The notes under the pieces were generated by a model. That model saw only the letters and a program-made list of their open reading frames with translations. It did not search any database and was not told where the DNA came from. 64,000 nt of DNA from Thiocystis violascens DSM 198 (GTDB lineage Bacteria; Pseudomonadota; Gammaproteobacteria; Chromatiales; Chromatiaceae). The stretch is from positions 248,001-312,000 of the forward strand of contig NC_018012.1 of assembly GCF_000227745.2 (NCBI RefSeq), in the 5' to 3' direction. The position numbers and the translations under genes were made by a program. Below, one piece after another: positions 54,966-64,000 of the stretch; within the stretch, counting starts at the first letter, position 1; each line of letters begins with the position of its first letter.

Positions 54966-57755
54966 ATGTTGACAGCGTGTGAATTTCTCCCCGGCCAGCG
55001 TTGGCTGAGCGAAACCCAGGGCGAACTGGGCCTTGGCCTGGTCGAAGCCGTCGAGGGGCGCCACGTTCGGATGGCGTATCCGGCGACGGGCGAAACCCGT
55101 CTCTACGCGATGCGCGAGGCCCCGCTGGCGCGGGTCGAACTGGCCACTGGCGAGCGGATCCGCGATCGCGCCGGACAGGCGTTGCGGGTGCTGGAGACCC
55201 GGTCGCACGATGGCCTGCTGGTCTATCGCTGCGAGACGCCGGACGGAGACGTCCGCGAACTCCCGGAGTGCGAACTGGATGATCGTCTGCATCTCAACCG
55301 ACCTCGGCAGCGGCTGCTGTCCGGCCGGCTCGACGGCGATCGGTGGTTCACGCTGCGCTATCGGACCTGGTTGCAGGGGATGCGGGAGGCCGATTCGCCG
55401 ATCCTGGGTCTGCTGGGCGCGCGGGTCGCCCTGATTCCGCATCAGCTTGCGCTCGCGGCGGAGGTGGCCGGGCGCGATGCGCCGCGCGTCCTCCTGGCCG
55501 ACGAGGTGGGACTCGGCAAGACCATCGAGGCCGGGCTGATCCTGCACCGGATGCTGCTCACCGGACGGGCGCGGCGGGTCTTGATCGTCACGCCCGAGCC
55601 GCTGCTGCATCAGTGGCTGGTGGAGATGCGGCGGCGGTTCAATCTGCGTTTCGCGCTGTTCGACCGCGGGCGTTTCGAGGCCATCGCCGAGTCCAATCCC
55701 TTTCAGGCCGAGCAACAGGTGCTCTGTAGCCTGGATCTGCTGGTCTCGCGGCCGGACGCGGGGCGCGCCGTGCTGGACGGGCAATGGGATCTGCTAGTGG
55801 TCGACGAGGCCCATCATCTGACCTGGTCCGAGTCGGGCGCTAGCCCGGAATACGCGCTGGTCGCCTCCCTAGCTGAACGCACGCCCGGCGTGCTGCTGTT
55901 GACCGCCACTCCCGAGCAATTGGGGCGGGCCGGTCATTTCGGGCGTCTGCGTCTGCTCGATCCGGCGCGCTTTCATGATTATGCGGCGTTCCAGGACGAG
56001 GAGTCGGGCTATGCGCCGGTCGCTGCACTGGCCGCGCGGCTGCTGGATGGCGCGGAACTGAGCGAAGCCGACCGGAATCTGTTGCGTGCGCTGCCTGGCG
56101 ATCTCGACGGACTGAGCCGGGAGGCGATCATCGAACATCTGGTGGATCGGCATGGCACCGGTCGGGTACTTTTCCGCAATACACGCGCCGCCATCCATGG
56201 TTTTCCTGAACGCCGGTTGTTGTCCCATGCCTTGCCCGAGCCGGACGTCTATCGCACGCTGGCGGCGGATGCCGTTGCGCGACTCACGCCCGAGCGCGCG
56301 CTTGGCGCGGACTGGGTCGAACTCGATCCGCGCATCGACTGGCTGATCGCCACCCTGCGCGCGCTGCGTCCGGCCAAGGTGCTGCTCATCTGCGCCCACG
56401 CCCGGACCGTGCTGGAGCTGCGCGAGGCGCTGCTGCGGCGCGCCGGCATCCACGCGGCGATCTTCCACGAAGGCATGGAGATCGTCGAACGCGACCGGGC
56501 CGCGGCCTATTTCGCCGCCGCCGAGGATGGCACCCAGATTCTGCTGTGCTCGGAGATCGGCAGCGAGGGGCGGAATTTCCAGTTCGTGCATCATCTGGTG
56601 CTGTTCGATCTGCCCCTGGAACCGGATCTGCTGGAACAACGCATCGGTCGGCTCGACCGCATCGGTCAGACCGAGACCATCCGCATCCATGTCCCGGTGC
56701 TGACCGGCGGCCCCGGTGAGGTGCTGTTTCGGTGGTATGCCGAGGGGTTGGGCGCTTTCGATGTCATCTGCCCGGCCGCGTCGGCCGTCTTCGCCCAACT
56801 GCGCGGGTCGCTCCTGGCCGCGCTGGAGGATCCCGCCAGGACGGATGCGCTGCTCGCGGAAGGGCGTCGTCTCACCGACCGGATCGACGCGGAACTGTCC
56901 GCCGGGCGGGATCGTCTGTTGGAACTGCATTCGCATCGCCCCGCCGTCTCCGCCATGCTGGTGGAAACCATCGAGTCGGTGGACACAAGCGGGGACGCCG
57001 CCGAATATCTGCGGCGCTTCTGGGACGCCTTCGGGGTCGAGCATGAGCCCGGCCCCGGCGGTTCCGCGGTGGTGCGTCCCGGTCTTCACATGCTGCACGA
57101 AACCTATCCCGGCCTGCCGGAAGAGGGGCTCACGGCGACCTTCGCGCGCGCCGATGCGCTGGTTCACGAGGATCGCGAATTCCTGACCTGGGAGCATCCC
57201 ATGACGCGCGCGACCATGGAACTGCTGACCGCCTCGGATCTGGGCGCCGCCGCCATGACCCTCGTGCGCGACGGGCATGGCAAGTCGCCGACGCTCCTGC
57301 TGGAGATGCTCTACGTGGCCGAGTGTCCAGCGCCGCCCGATTTGCAGGTCGGGCGTTTTCTGCCGCCGACCGTGCTACGTCTGTTGCTGGACGCGGAGGG
57401 CCGGGATCGGGCCGGCGAGATCGCGCACGATGCCTTGCAGGGCGAGTGTCTGACCCAGAATCTCAAGCTCGCCCGGTCGGTGGTCCAGTCCCAGGCGTCC
57501 CGTCTCGCCACCCTGCTCAAGCGTGGCGAGGGGCTGGCGCACGAGGCGCTTGGGGCGTTGGAGACGGACGCGCTGGCGCGCATGCAGGTCTTGCTCGGCG
57601 CGGAACTGGAACGTCTGACCGCCCTGGCGCGGGTCAATCCAACGGTACGCCCGGACGAGATCGAGCGCTTGCGCACGCGGCGCGAGTCGCTTGGACAGGC
57701 GCTGACCCGGACGGATCTGCGTTTGGATGCGGTGCGGCTGGTGGTGATGGCGTAG
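54966..57755 (+). CDS. rapA: RNA polymerase-associated SWI2/SNF2 ATPase RapA
   Basis: RNA polymerase recycling factor of 929 residues. N-terminal tandem Tudor-like domains (about 5-110), Swi2/Snf2 ATPase with Walker A LADEVGLGKTIEAG near 180, DEAHH near 280, TATPEQLG, helicase C motif VI EQRIGRLDRIGQ near 565, and the RapA C-terminal domain. Slightly shorter than E. coli RapA (968). A palindrome overlaps its stop codon. Confidence 0.94.
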   Translation: MLTACEFLPGQRWLSETQGELGLGLVEAVEGRHVRMAYPATGETRLYAMREAPLARVELATGERIRDRAGQALRVLETRSHDGLLVYRCETPDGDVRELPECELDDRLHLNRPRQRLLSGRLDGDRWFTLRYRTWLQGMREADSPILGLLGARVALIPHQLALAAEVAGRDAPRVLLADEVGLGKTIEAGLILHRMLLTGRARRVLIVTPEPLLHQWLVEMRRRFNLRFALFDRGRFEAIAESNPFQAEQQVLCSLDLLVSRPDAGRAVLDGQWDLLVVDEAHHLTWSESGASPEYALVASLAERTPGVLLLTATPEQLGRAGHFGRLRLLDPARFHDYAAFQDEESGYAPVAALAARLLDGAELSEADRNLLRALPGDLDGLSREAIIEHLVDRHGTGRVLFRNTRAAIHGFPERRLLSHALPEPDVYRTLAADAVARLTPERALGADWVELDPRIDWLIATLRALRPAKVLLICAHARTVLELREALLRRAGIHAAIFHEGMEIVERDRAAAYFAAAEDGTQILLCSEIGSEGRNFQFVHHLVLFDLPLEPDLLEQRIGRLDRIGQTETIRIHVPVLTGGPGEVLFRWYAEGLGAFDVICPAASAVFAQLRGSLLAALEDPARTDALLAEGRRLTDRIDAELSAGRDRLLELHSHRPAVSAMLVETIESVDTSGDAAEYLRRFWDAFGVEHEPGPGGSAVVRPGLHMLHETYPGLPEEGLTATFARADALVHEDREFLTWEHPMTRATMELLTASDLGAAAMTLVRDGHGKSPTLLLEMLYVAECPAPPDLQVGRFLPPTVLRLLLDAEGRDRAGEIAHDALQGECLTQNLKLARSVVQSQASRLATLLKRGEGLAHEALGALETDALARMQVLLGAELERLTALARVNPTVRPDEIERLRTRRESLGQALTRTDLRLDAVRLVVMA

Positions 57756-57780
57756 AGACAAGGCAATGCCTTGTCTCTAC
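57752..57780. repeat. Palindromic interspersed repeat overlapping the rapA stop codon
   Basis: GTAGAGACAAGGCA (57752-57765) and TGCCTTGTCTCTAC (57767-57780) form a perfect 14-bp stem with a 1-nt centre. It includes the TAG stop of rapA and may act as a 3'-end hairpin. Same type as known GTAGAGAC palindromes. Confidence 0.75.
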
Positions 57781-57894
57781 AACGCCGCCATTCACGCCAG
57801 CGCGGTCATTGGCGTCCGCCGCCGGTCGGATGGTGGCCGCCGGGGGGGCGCGGCGAATGGGGACATCGCCATCGGTCGGCAATCGATGCAACCG

Positions 57895-58461
57895 TTAGCA
57901 GCCGGGATCTTCGGCGAGCATTTCGACCGCACTTTTGATCAGCGCGCTGGCGCGATAGAGTCCGATCAGGGTTTTGCTGTCGGTGATGGTGCCATCGTGA
58001 CACCAGTCCAGTGCCTGGCCCAGCGGCAGCCAATGGATTTCGATCACCTCGCCATGTTCGTGTTCATGCGGCAGGCTGGTCAGCCCGCGCGCGAGCCAGA
58101 GATGAATCACCTCGGTGAAAATGCCGGGAGAACTGTGCATCATGCCAAGATTGGTCCAGTCCGCCGCCTGCAATCCGGCCTCTTCGGAGAGTTCGCGGCT
58201 GGCGGTGTCGAAGGGGGTTTCGCCCGGATCGATCCGTCCGGCCGGGAGTTCCCAGAGCCAGCCCTGGCTGGCGTGACGGAACTGACGCAGCAGACAAACC
58301 CGATCCTGCTCGTCCAGGGCCACGGCCGCGGCTCCGCCTGGATGGTGCACGATTTCCAGCTCGACCTGGGCGCCATTGGGTAATTCCACCGTCTCCAGGG
58401 CAACCTGGATCACGCGACCCTGATAGATCGGTTCGCACTTCAGGATGTGGCCTTCGCTCAT
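57895..58461 (-). CDS. nudF: NUDIX hydrolase, ADP-ribose pyrophosphatase type
   Basis: 188 residues. The Nudix box G-x5-E-x7-REL-x-EE-x-GL is intact (GRIDPGETPFDTASRELSEEAGL in pieces, about 76-98), and the GMMHSSPGIFTEVIHLWLA segment matches ADP-ribose pyrophosphatases. Hydrolyses ADP-ribose or related nucleoside diphosphate derivatives. Convergent with rapA; no operon partner. Confidence 0.9.
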   Translation of the reverse strand: MSEGHILKCEPIYQGRVIQVALETVELPNGAQVELEIVHHPGGAAAVALDEQDRVCLLRQFRHASQGWLWELPAGRIDPGETPFDTASRELSEEAGLQAADWTNLGMMHSSPGIFTEVIHLWLARGLTSLPHEHEHGEVIEIHWLPLGQALDWCHDGTITDSKTLIGLYRASALIKSAVEMLAEDPGC

Positions 58462-58786
58462 TGCAATCTCCTCATGACAGTTGGCGCGATCTCGGGCGGG
58501 GCATGCCGGTCCATGAACCGAACGCTTGAGTCCCAGCCGATCTCTATTCTAAAGGACTCCGGACGCGGCTTCTCGAAAACGGTCCAGTGGCCAACGGCAA
58601 CCCATGCGTCCGGGACGGGAGCCTGCCGAGGTCGACGCGGTCATCCGACTGTAACCGGACGTCAATAAACTAGAGCGCGAATCGATCCACGACGGGCGGC
58701 TTCGCTGGACTCTGACCCGATGCGTATCACGATTCCCTGGCGACGCCGCACGTGTGGCGTCCAGTCTCCCTTCAGGATCCATGGCT
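58462..58786. other. Divergent region between nudF and phoB with a possible Pho box
   Basis: A 325-bp spacer holding promoters for both directions. A Pho-box-like sequence is at 58649-58666. No gene is convincing. Confidence 0.4.
58649..58666 (+). promoter_or_regulatory. Possible Pho box upstream of phoB
   Basis: CTGTAAC-CGGA-CGTCAAT resembles two CTGTCAT-type half-sites separated by 4 nt, the PhoB-binding arrangement, with several mismatches. Autoregulation of phoBR through such a box is usual in proteobacteria. Confidence 0.35.
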
Positions 58787-59473
58787 ATGGCAACTATTCT
58801 TGTCGTCGACGATGAACCGGATATCCGCGAGGTGATCCGTTTCGCACTGGAAAACGCACAGTTTCGCGTCATTGAGGCCGGGCATGCGGACGATGCCCGC
58901 AAGCTGCTCTCCAACGAAAGCCCGGATCTGATCCTGCTCGACTGGATGCTGCCCGGACGCTCCGGTCTGGAACTCGCCCAGCAGCTCAAACAGAGTCCCA
59001 GGACGCGGAGCGTGCCGATCATCATGATCAGTGCCCGCGGCGAGGAGGAGGATCGCGTCAAGGGGCTGGATACGGGCGCGGACGACTATATCGCCAAGCC
59101 GTTCTCGCCGCGCGAAATGGTCGCCCGCGTCAAGGCGGTGCTGCGCCGAACCCGGCCCGACGAACTGGCCGACGAGATCGAGATCGGCGGTCTGTGCATC
59201 GATCATATCAGTCACCGGGTCAGCGTGGACGGACGCGCGGTCGAGGTCGCGCCGACCGAATATCGTCTGCTGCATTTTTTCATGACCCATGCCGATCGTG
59301 CGTTCAGCCGTTCGCAACTGCTCGACCAGGTGTGGGGCGATCAGGTCTATGTGGAAGAGCGCACCGTGGATGTGCATGTTCGCCGACTGCGCAAGGCGCT
59401 GGAGACCTCTGGCCATGATCGCCTTCTGCAAACCGTGCGCGGCGTCGGTTACCGTTTTTCAGACAAATCTTGA
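58787..59473 (+). CDS. phoB: Phosphate regulon response regulator PhoB
   Basis: OmpR-family regulator of 228 residues: receiver domain 1-122 with phosphorylated D52 (ILLDWMLPG) and conserved Lys in YIAKPFSP, and a winged-helix DNA-binding domain (about 130-225: VAPTEYRLLHFFM, RSQLLDQVWG, VDVHVRRLRKAL). The ATG at 58787 is chosen because AGGA lies 9 nt upstream and the length matches E. coli PhoB; 58781 is also possible. It overlaps the phoR frame region and is co-transcribed. Confidence 0.93.
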   Translation: MATILVVDDEPDIREVIRFALENAQFRVIEAGHADDARKLLSNESPDLILLDWMLPGRSGLELAQQLKQSPRTRSVPIIMISARGEEEDRVKGLDTGADDYIAKPFSPREMVARVKAVLRRTRPDELADEIEIGGLCIDHISHRVSVDGRAVEVAPTEYRLLHFFMTHADRAFSRSQLLDQVWGDQVYVEERTVDVHVRRLRKALETSGHDRLLQTVRGVGYRFSDKS

Positions 59474-59511
59474 ACGCTGTGTCGGCCGTCTTCGGGGCGC
59501 GGAGAGAATTC

Positions 59512-60837
59512 ATGCAAAGCGCTCTGCTCTTTGAACTGAGCTTTCTGCTGGTGCCGATGGCGATCGGAATCGGACTCTGGCTGTCCGGTGTCAGTCCCGC
59601 CTGGGTCTGGCCGCTGGCGCTGCTGCCCTATCTGGCGCGCAATTTCTATCATATGCTTCGGCTCGCCATCCTGATCCGCCGTCACCATCGGTTGATACCC
59701 CCTTTCCCGCGCGGGGTGTGGGGCGATCTCTATCGCAGCATCGCCCGCTATCAACAGCGCGGGCGCAAGAGTCGCAAGCGGCAAATCCGCTTCTCGCGGC
59801 GTTTTCGCGAGGCCGCCAACGCCGTGCCCGATGCGCTGGTCATTCTCGATAAACAACTTCGCGTCGACTGGGCGAATCCGGCGGCGGCCAGACTCATGAA
59901 TATCCACTGGCCCGAGGATGACGAGCGTCCTTTTACGGAACTCCTGACGAACCAGGATCTTGAGCACTTCATTGAGGCGGGCGACTACATGCGCCCCCTG
60001 GACATCGCGCCGGCGCACAATCGCGCCATCATGCTCTCGCTGCGGATCACCCCCTTCGGCGAGCGCAAGAAGCAGCGTCTGGTGGTCGGGCGCGACATCA
60101 CCAAGATCTACCATCTGAACATGATCCGCCGCGACTTCGTGGCCAATGCCTCGCATGAGTTGCGCACGCCTCTGACCGTGATCGCCGGCTTCCTGGAGCC
60201 GTTGATCGATGCGCCGATCACGCCGGACAGCCATCGTCGACCGCTCTCGCTGATGTTTCATCAGACCGAGCGCATGCGCTCGATCATCGAGGATCTGCTC
60301 ACCCTCTCGCGCCTGGAGATGCAAGACAGTCCCGAAGCGCAAGCGCCTGTCGATGTGCCGGACGAACTGCATCTGATCCTGCAGGAGGCACAGGCGCTCA
60401 GCAATGGCCAGCACCAGTTCGAGACCCGGATCGAGGATGATTTGTTACTGGTCGGTCATCGGCCGGAGCTACGCAGCGCCTTCTCGAATCTCATCTTCAA
60501 CGCCGTCAGGCATACGCCGCCTGGCAGCCGGATTGCGATTGGCTGGCGGCATGACGTCGAGGGGGCGCTGTTTACGGTCGAGGACAATGGCCCCGGGATT
60601 GCTCAGGAACATCTGCCGCGTCTCACCGAACGCTTTTATCGCGTCGATTGCGCCCGCTCGCGCGATTCCGGCGGGACCGGACTGGGGCTGGCGATCGTCA
60701 AGCACGTTCTGAATCGGCACGATGCGCGTTTGTTGGTCTCCAGCGAGGTCGGCAAGGGGAGCCGCTTCTCCTGTCGCTTTCCGTCCGGTCGTGACATGAG
60801 AATCGACCGATCGGACGGCGGCGGGAAGACGTCATGA
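59512..60837 (+). CDS. phoR: Phosphate regulon sensor kinase PhoR
   Basis: Inner-membrane histidine kinase of 441 residues. Two N-terminal membrane helices (about 5-55), PAS domain about 100-205 (VPDALVILDKQLRVDWANPAAARL), HisKA with the phospho-His in VANASHELRTPLTVI, HATPase with NLIFNAVRHTPPG and DNGPGI, GGTGLGLAIVKH. The start at 59512 has GGAG 7 nt upstream. It lies directly after phoB. Confidence 0.93.
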   Translation: MQSALLFELSFLLVPMAIGIGLWLSGVSPAWVWPLALLPYLARNFYHMLRLAILIRRHHRLIPPFPRGVWGDLYRSIARYQQRGRKSRKRQIRFSRRFREAANAVPDALVILDKQLRVDWANPAAARLMNIHWPEDDERPFTELLTNQDLEHFIEAGDYMRPLDIAPAHNRAIMLSLRITPFGERKKQRLVVGRDITKIYHLNMIRRDFVANASHELRTPLTVIAGFLEPLIDAPITPDSHRRPLSLMFHQTERMRSIIEDLLTLSRLEMQDSPEAQAPVDVPDELHLILQEAQALSNGQHQFETRIEDDLLLVGHRPELRSAFSNLIFNAVRHTPPGSRIAIGWRHDVEGALFTVEDNGPGIAQEHLPRLTERFYRVDCARSRDSGGTGLGLAIVKHVLNRHDARLLVSSEVGKGSRFSCRFPSGRDMRIDRSDGGGKTS

Positions 60838-60870
60838 TCGACGAGGGGACAGGACGCCCATCGCGATCGA

Positions 60871-62394
60871 TCAGGAAGCGTCCGGGCGCGCGCCAATTCC
60901 GACGTTCACCGCCGCTTGGTTCTCGCTCAAACGCCCGCCACGAGCAAACTGGTTATAGACCTGGAGCAGCGGTTCGGTCGGGTAGATCAAGGGCGCCAGA
61001 CGTTTCTCGACATGCGCGATGACCCCGACCCAGTCCGGGTTGGCGCCGAAGAGGACGTGATGATGCGCGATCCCGCCGACATTCATCCAGCAGGTCTCCC
61101 GGTCGGAGCGCGGTGTGTGACCGACGATGACGGGGGTGTCCGCCTTGACCCCGAGACGTTTGCGCAATCGGGCGAGTTCGCCGGGGCCATAGCCGCTGGG
61201 TGAGTGCGGACGGCGCAGACGCGCATGCGTCAGTTGATAGGCCAGCCTGGGGTGTTTCTGGATGTCGACCAGCGCCTCCCGGGAGACCTTGCCGGTCGGC
61301 GGTCCGGCGTGACAGGCCAGATAGCCGGATGACATGGCCAGATAGGGCAGGTGGTCATAGAAGCGCTGCATGGCTTCCTGGTACTGGACTCCGCGACCGT
61401 CGCGCAGCGCCCTTTCCCAGACGAGTCCCTGCGGGACGCCGCCTTTGTTGATGTCCTCGGAAAAGCTGTCGTGATTGCCCCGCAGATAGAAGACCCGGCC
61501 GGGAAATCGCAGTTTGAGCCGGAAGATCAGATCCATCATCAGCATGGAGGTGTCCATCTGGTCTTCCTGGCCGGGTGTGTCGGGCTGCACCGCGTCGCCG
61601 AGCAGGATCAGCAGTCCGCTGCCGTCCAAAAGCGCTTCCAGGAACCCGTTTTGGGTCAGGACCACCAGCAGATTATCGAGTCGCGCATGCAGGTCGCCGA
61701 CGAAAACCGGACGTGGGCGGTTCGGCAACGCCAGCAGACCGCTGGGCCGGCCGTGCGCGTTGGGCACGCGATAGGGTTCGCGCGCCATGATCGCGATCGT
61801 CTGCTCGATCAGATCCAGGGCTGCGGACCGCGATGGCGGCTCCAGCGGACCGCCGAGCACTTCCAACAGACGCGCGAGCTTCTGGCGGCGCCAACGCGCC
61901 ATGCGCTCGACGACATCCTCGCTGGTGAGCGGGGCCACGCAGGCCCCGTCGGTACGCGATTTGTTGCGTAACGCCAGACCCTTGGCGGAGAGCTTCAGAC
62001 GCAGATGCTGCTGGTCGACCACTTTGGGGTAATGCAGTTGCAGGCGCTGGAGCGGATCCTTGCGCCCGAGGGTCAACGAATCGCCCGGATGGAGTCGGAG
62101 AAAGCCGCTGATGTCGAAAAAATAGCTGACCGGATCGAACAGGAGATAGTCGCCCTGGTGGCGCAGCCGGCCATCCGGGTCGAAGCGCAGTTCCGGATAG
62201 AGATGCAGCCGGCAGCCTTCCTCACCGCCGAGCATGATCTGGAGCGGGAGGGTCGGGGCCGGGATGCGCACCTTGGCATCGGTCAGTCGCAGCGATTCGC
62301 GCAGTTCCACGTCCTCGCAGGCGTCCATGCCCTGCATGAGATCGCGGAAGCGTTTGAGAAAACCTTTACTGGAATGGGATGTCGATGGGGCCAT
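60871..62394 (-). CDS. Calcineurin-like metallophosphatase with N-terminal FHA-like region
   Basis: 507 residues. An N-terminal beta-rich half (about 45-150: FDISGFLRLHPGDSL, HYPKVVDQQHLRLKL) resembles an FHA/phosphopeptide-binding sandwich, but this is uncertain. The C-terminal half holds the metallophosphatase motifs GDLHA, LLGDAVQ, LRGNHDSFSE, and VGHTP. It probably removes phosphate from protein or nucleic-acid substrates. Its start overlaps the upstream P-loop gene by 29 nt, and pit lies before that: a coupled three-gene operon. Confidence 0.8.
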   Translation of the reverse strand: MAPSTSHSSKGFLKRFRDLMQGMDACEDVELRESLRLTDAKVRIPAPTLPLQIMLGGEEGCRLHLYPELRFDPDGRLRHQGDYLLFDPVSYFFDISGFLRLHPGDSLTLGRKDPLQRLQLHYPKVVDQQHLRLKLSAKGLALRNKSRTDGACVAPLTSEDVVERMARWRRQKLARLLEVLGGPLEPPSRSAALDLIEQTIAIMAREPYRVPNAHGRPSGLLALPNRPRPVFVGDLHARLDNLLVVLTQNGFLEALLDGSGLLILLGDAVQPDTPGQEDQMDTSMLMMDLIFRLKLRFPGRVFYLRGNHDSFSEDINKGGVPQGLVWERALRDGRGVQYQEAMQRFYDHLPYLAMSSGYLACHAGPPTGKVSREALVDIQKHPRLAYQLTHARLRRPHSPSGYGPGELARLRKRLGVKADTPVIVGHTPRSDRETCWMNVGGIAHHHVLFGANPDWVGVIAHVEKRLAPLIYPTEPLLQVYNQFARGGRLSENQAAVNVGIGARPDAS

Positions 62395-63028
62395 GGTCCG
62401 GGTCGCCGGTGTGGTCGTCGATCCGCAGTGGCGGGTCCGCGACCCGTTCGCGCAAGTGCACGATCATACCCTGACGGTGCAAATGCAGGGCGACTCGCGC
62501 GTACAGCTCGACCTGCGCGGCAATCTGTTCGGGATCGATCGACTGGTCGATGGGATGGGTACCGCGCTGGGCGCGCGCGGTGCGCGCGGCGGCGATGACC
62601 GGCGGCGGCGGCAGGACAAACTCGAAGGCGTAACAGCGGCGCCAGTTGGTGGAATAGAAATGCCGCTTGACCGGCGGTAACCGGATGCGCGCCAGGTCGA
62701 GACGCAGCGTTCGCCAGTGCGCCAGCCACTCGGCATCGACGATCGACAGGCTGGCGGGCTGCCCGACGAAGGGCAGGCCGAGATGGATTTCGCGCGGGCG
62801 CAGGGCCAGCGCCCGGGCGCGCCACCAGCCTTTGATCCCAAGGTCGATATACCCTTCCTCCGGCCAGCCGCCGAGACGTTGAACCAGGGTGGATTTGCCC
62901 GCGCCCGGCGGCCCGGTCACGAGGATCTGACCGAAATGCAGACCCTTGGCAATCGCGATTCCCCGAATCGTCTCCAACTCGCCGACCGGGGCGAGCGGGA
63001 GAAAGGGACAGGTTTTCGCAAGCTCCAT
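62366..63028 (-). CDS. P-loop ATPase/kinase-like protein
   Basis: 220 residues. Walker A at GPPGAGKSTLVQRLGG (about 39-54), then a hydrophobic Walker B-like strand (ASLSIVDAEWLAHW). The rest has no AAA+ signature; an arginine-rich central part (RLDLARIRLPPVKRHF) suggests a kinase lid. It overlaps the pit stop codon by one base (TGATG) and the metallophosphatase start by 29 nt. It may be the kinase opposed to the phosphatase, which is inference. Confidence 0.75.
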   Translation of the reverse strand: MELAKTCPFLPLAPVGELETIRGIAIAKGLHFGQILVTGPPGAGKSTLVQRLGGWPEEGYIDLGIKGWWRARALALRPREIHLGLPFVGQPASLSIVDAEWLAHWRTLRLDLARIRLPPVKRHFYSTNWRRCYAFEFVLPPPPVIAAARTARAQRGTHPIDQSIDPEQIAAQVELYARVALHLHRQGMIVHLRERVADPPLRIDDHTGDPDHGPIDIPFQ

Positions 63029-64000
63029 CAGCCAAAGATCGCCTTAAAGAGATAGAAAAAGAGCGCGGCCAGGATGGCCCCCGCCGGGAGCGTGATCAGC
63101 CAGGAGATGACGATATTGCCGATGACGCGCAGGTCGAGCGCGGCGATCCCACGCGACAGACCCACGCCCATGACCGCGCCGACGGCGATATGGGTGGTGG
63201 AGACCGGCAGCCCGGTCTTGGAGGCGAGCACCACCACGGCCGCCGCCGCCAGGGTTGCCGAGAAGCCGCGGGTCGGCGTCAGTTCGGTGATCCGGGTGCC
63301 GATGGTCTGCATCACCCGATAGCCCATGGTCGCCAGGCCGACGATGATACCGACACCGCCGAGGACCAGTATCCAGAGCGGGAGCGTGGATTCCTGGGGG
63401 ATCTCGCCGCCCGACTGAATGACGCCGACGACGGCGGCGAGCGGCCCGATCCCGTTGGCGACATCGTTGGATCCATGCGCGAAGGCCATGGCGCAGGCGG
63501 TGAAGATCATCATGGGCGTGAAGACTTTTTCGACGCTGGCAAAATGAAAACTGCGATCGGCGGCCGCGTCCACCTCAACCCGGTCGATGAGCAGCTTGCC
63601 GATGAAGGCGGTGGCGAGGCCGATCAGGGTGGCCAGAATGGTGCTCGCGACGCCCGATAGGTGCAGGTTGAGATGATCGAGTCCTTTGAAGAGCGTGACC
63701 AGACTGACGATCCAACCCACCAGAAAGACATAGACCGGCCCCCAGCGCTTGGCTTGTCGGAAGGGATTGTCCGCATCCAGGATGAGTCGGCGGATGCTGA
63801 GCATCAGTAAAATCGCCACGCCCCCGCCCAGAACCGGCGAGATCACCCAACTGGCGACGATCTGGCCGATCATGCCCCAGCGAACCGAGTCGATGCCGAT
63901 CCCGGCGATCGCGAAGCCGACGATGGCGCCGACGATGGAGTGGGTGGTGGAGACCGGCCAGCCACGCGCGGAGGCAATCATCAGCCAGATCCCGGAGGCC
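63028..64000 (-). CDS. pit: Inorganic phosphate transporter, Pit/PHO4 family (N-terminus outside window)
   Basis: The reading frame is open to the window edge, so only the C-terminal part (about 324 residues) is seen. The duplicated PHO4 signature is present twice: GWPVSTTHSIVGAIVG and TGLPVSTTHIAVGAVMG. Multiple membrane helices and the AFAHGSNDVANGIGPLAAV motif are clear. Imports phosphate, with metal-phosphate or cation symport. Near phoBR but on the opposite strand and convergent. Confidence 0.93.
   Translation of the reverse strand, partial: ASGIWLMIASARGWPVSTTHSIVGAIVGFAIAGIGIDSVRWGMIGQIVASWVISPVLGGGVAILLMLSIRRLILDADNPFRQAKRWGPVYVFLVGWIVSLVTLFKGLDHLNLHLSGVASTILATLIGLATAFIGKLLIDRVEVDAAADRSFHFASVEKVFTPMMIFTACAMAFAHGSNDVANGIGPLAAVVGVIQSGGEIPQESTLPLWILVLGGVGIIVGLATMGYRVMQTIGTRITELTPTRGFSATLAAAAVVVLASKTGLPVSTTHIAVGAVMGVGLSRGIAALDLRVIGNIVISWLITLPAGAILAALFFYLFKAIFG

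Overview
This 64 kb window is GC-rich chromosomal DNA from a purple sulfur bacterium (Gammaproteobacteria, Chromatiaceae-like). The evidence is an array of five light-harvesting complex 2 (LH2) beta/alpha gene pairs with PpsR/CrtJ-type operators (43.9-48.4 kb), together with gammaproteobacterial housekeeping gene orders such as pilB-pilC-pilD-coaE. No rRNA, tRNA or CRISPR array was seen. The species assignment is inference.

Layout. 0-6.1 kb: a partial gene end, a small exported Cys protein, the type IV pilus operon pilBCD-coaE and a NYN/cold-shock RNA-binding gene, all but the first on the minus strand. 6.3-13.4 kb: an acetate module (acs, DnaQ-like exonuclease, cNMP/CBS/DUF294 signalling protein, VC_2705-type acetate symporter plus its DUF4212 partner). 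13.8-17 kb: thrC and a citramalate/isopropylmalate-synthase-like gene bracketed by copies of a short CGCGGTTTAAA repeat. 17-20 kb: lipocalin, DUF1295 and DUF2878 membrane genes, and an OmpA-type lipoprotein. 20-25 kb: cytochrome bd oxidase cydABX (including a 38-aa CydX), a NifX-like protein, an unknown and a Crp/Fnr regulator. 25-27 kb: ABC-F protein Uup. 27-38.3 kb: a sugar-use region with a porin, a fused EIIA-HPr-EI, an unusual EIICBB permease, an MFS transporter, YaeQ, a small TerB-like protein, a GH1 beta-glucosidase and a GT2 glycosyltransferase.

38.3-41 kb is an accessory patch: stem-loops, two related dispersed-repeat blocks, an internally deleted DNA methyltransferase pseudogene, a complete IS5-family element with a TAA target duplication, and a 21-bp tandem repeat. 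polA follows (41.1-43.8 kb). The LH2 array contains a near-perfect 1,403-bp tandem duplication, each unit carrying a pucA, a truncated IS630-type transposase, a PpsR-box promoter and a pucB. Immediately downstream, in the same orientation, is kaiC-kaiB-kaiB-hybrid histidine kinase-FixJ-type regulator, a bacterial clock/timer-like cluster.

54-64 kb: Uma2-type nuclease, rapA, a NUDIX ADP-ribose pyrophosphatase, phoB-phoR, and a converging operon of a Pit phosphate permease (N-terminus outside the window), a P-loop protein and a metallophosphatase. The phosphate genes lie together although phoBR and pit are on opposite strands.

The stretch most worth attention is 43.8-54.1 kb. An amplified, PpsR-controlled LH2 array abuts a KaiC/KaiB cassette whose KaiC has an RsKaiC-like C-terminal coiled coil and whose kinase carries a second H-box-like segment after its receiver domain. 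A functional link between the two is inferred from position only.
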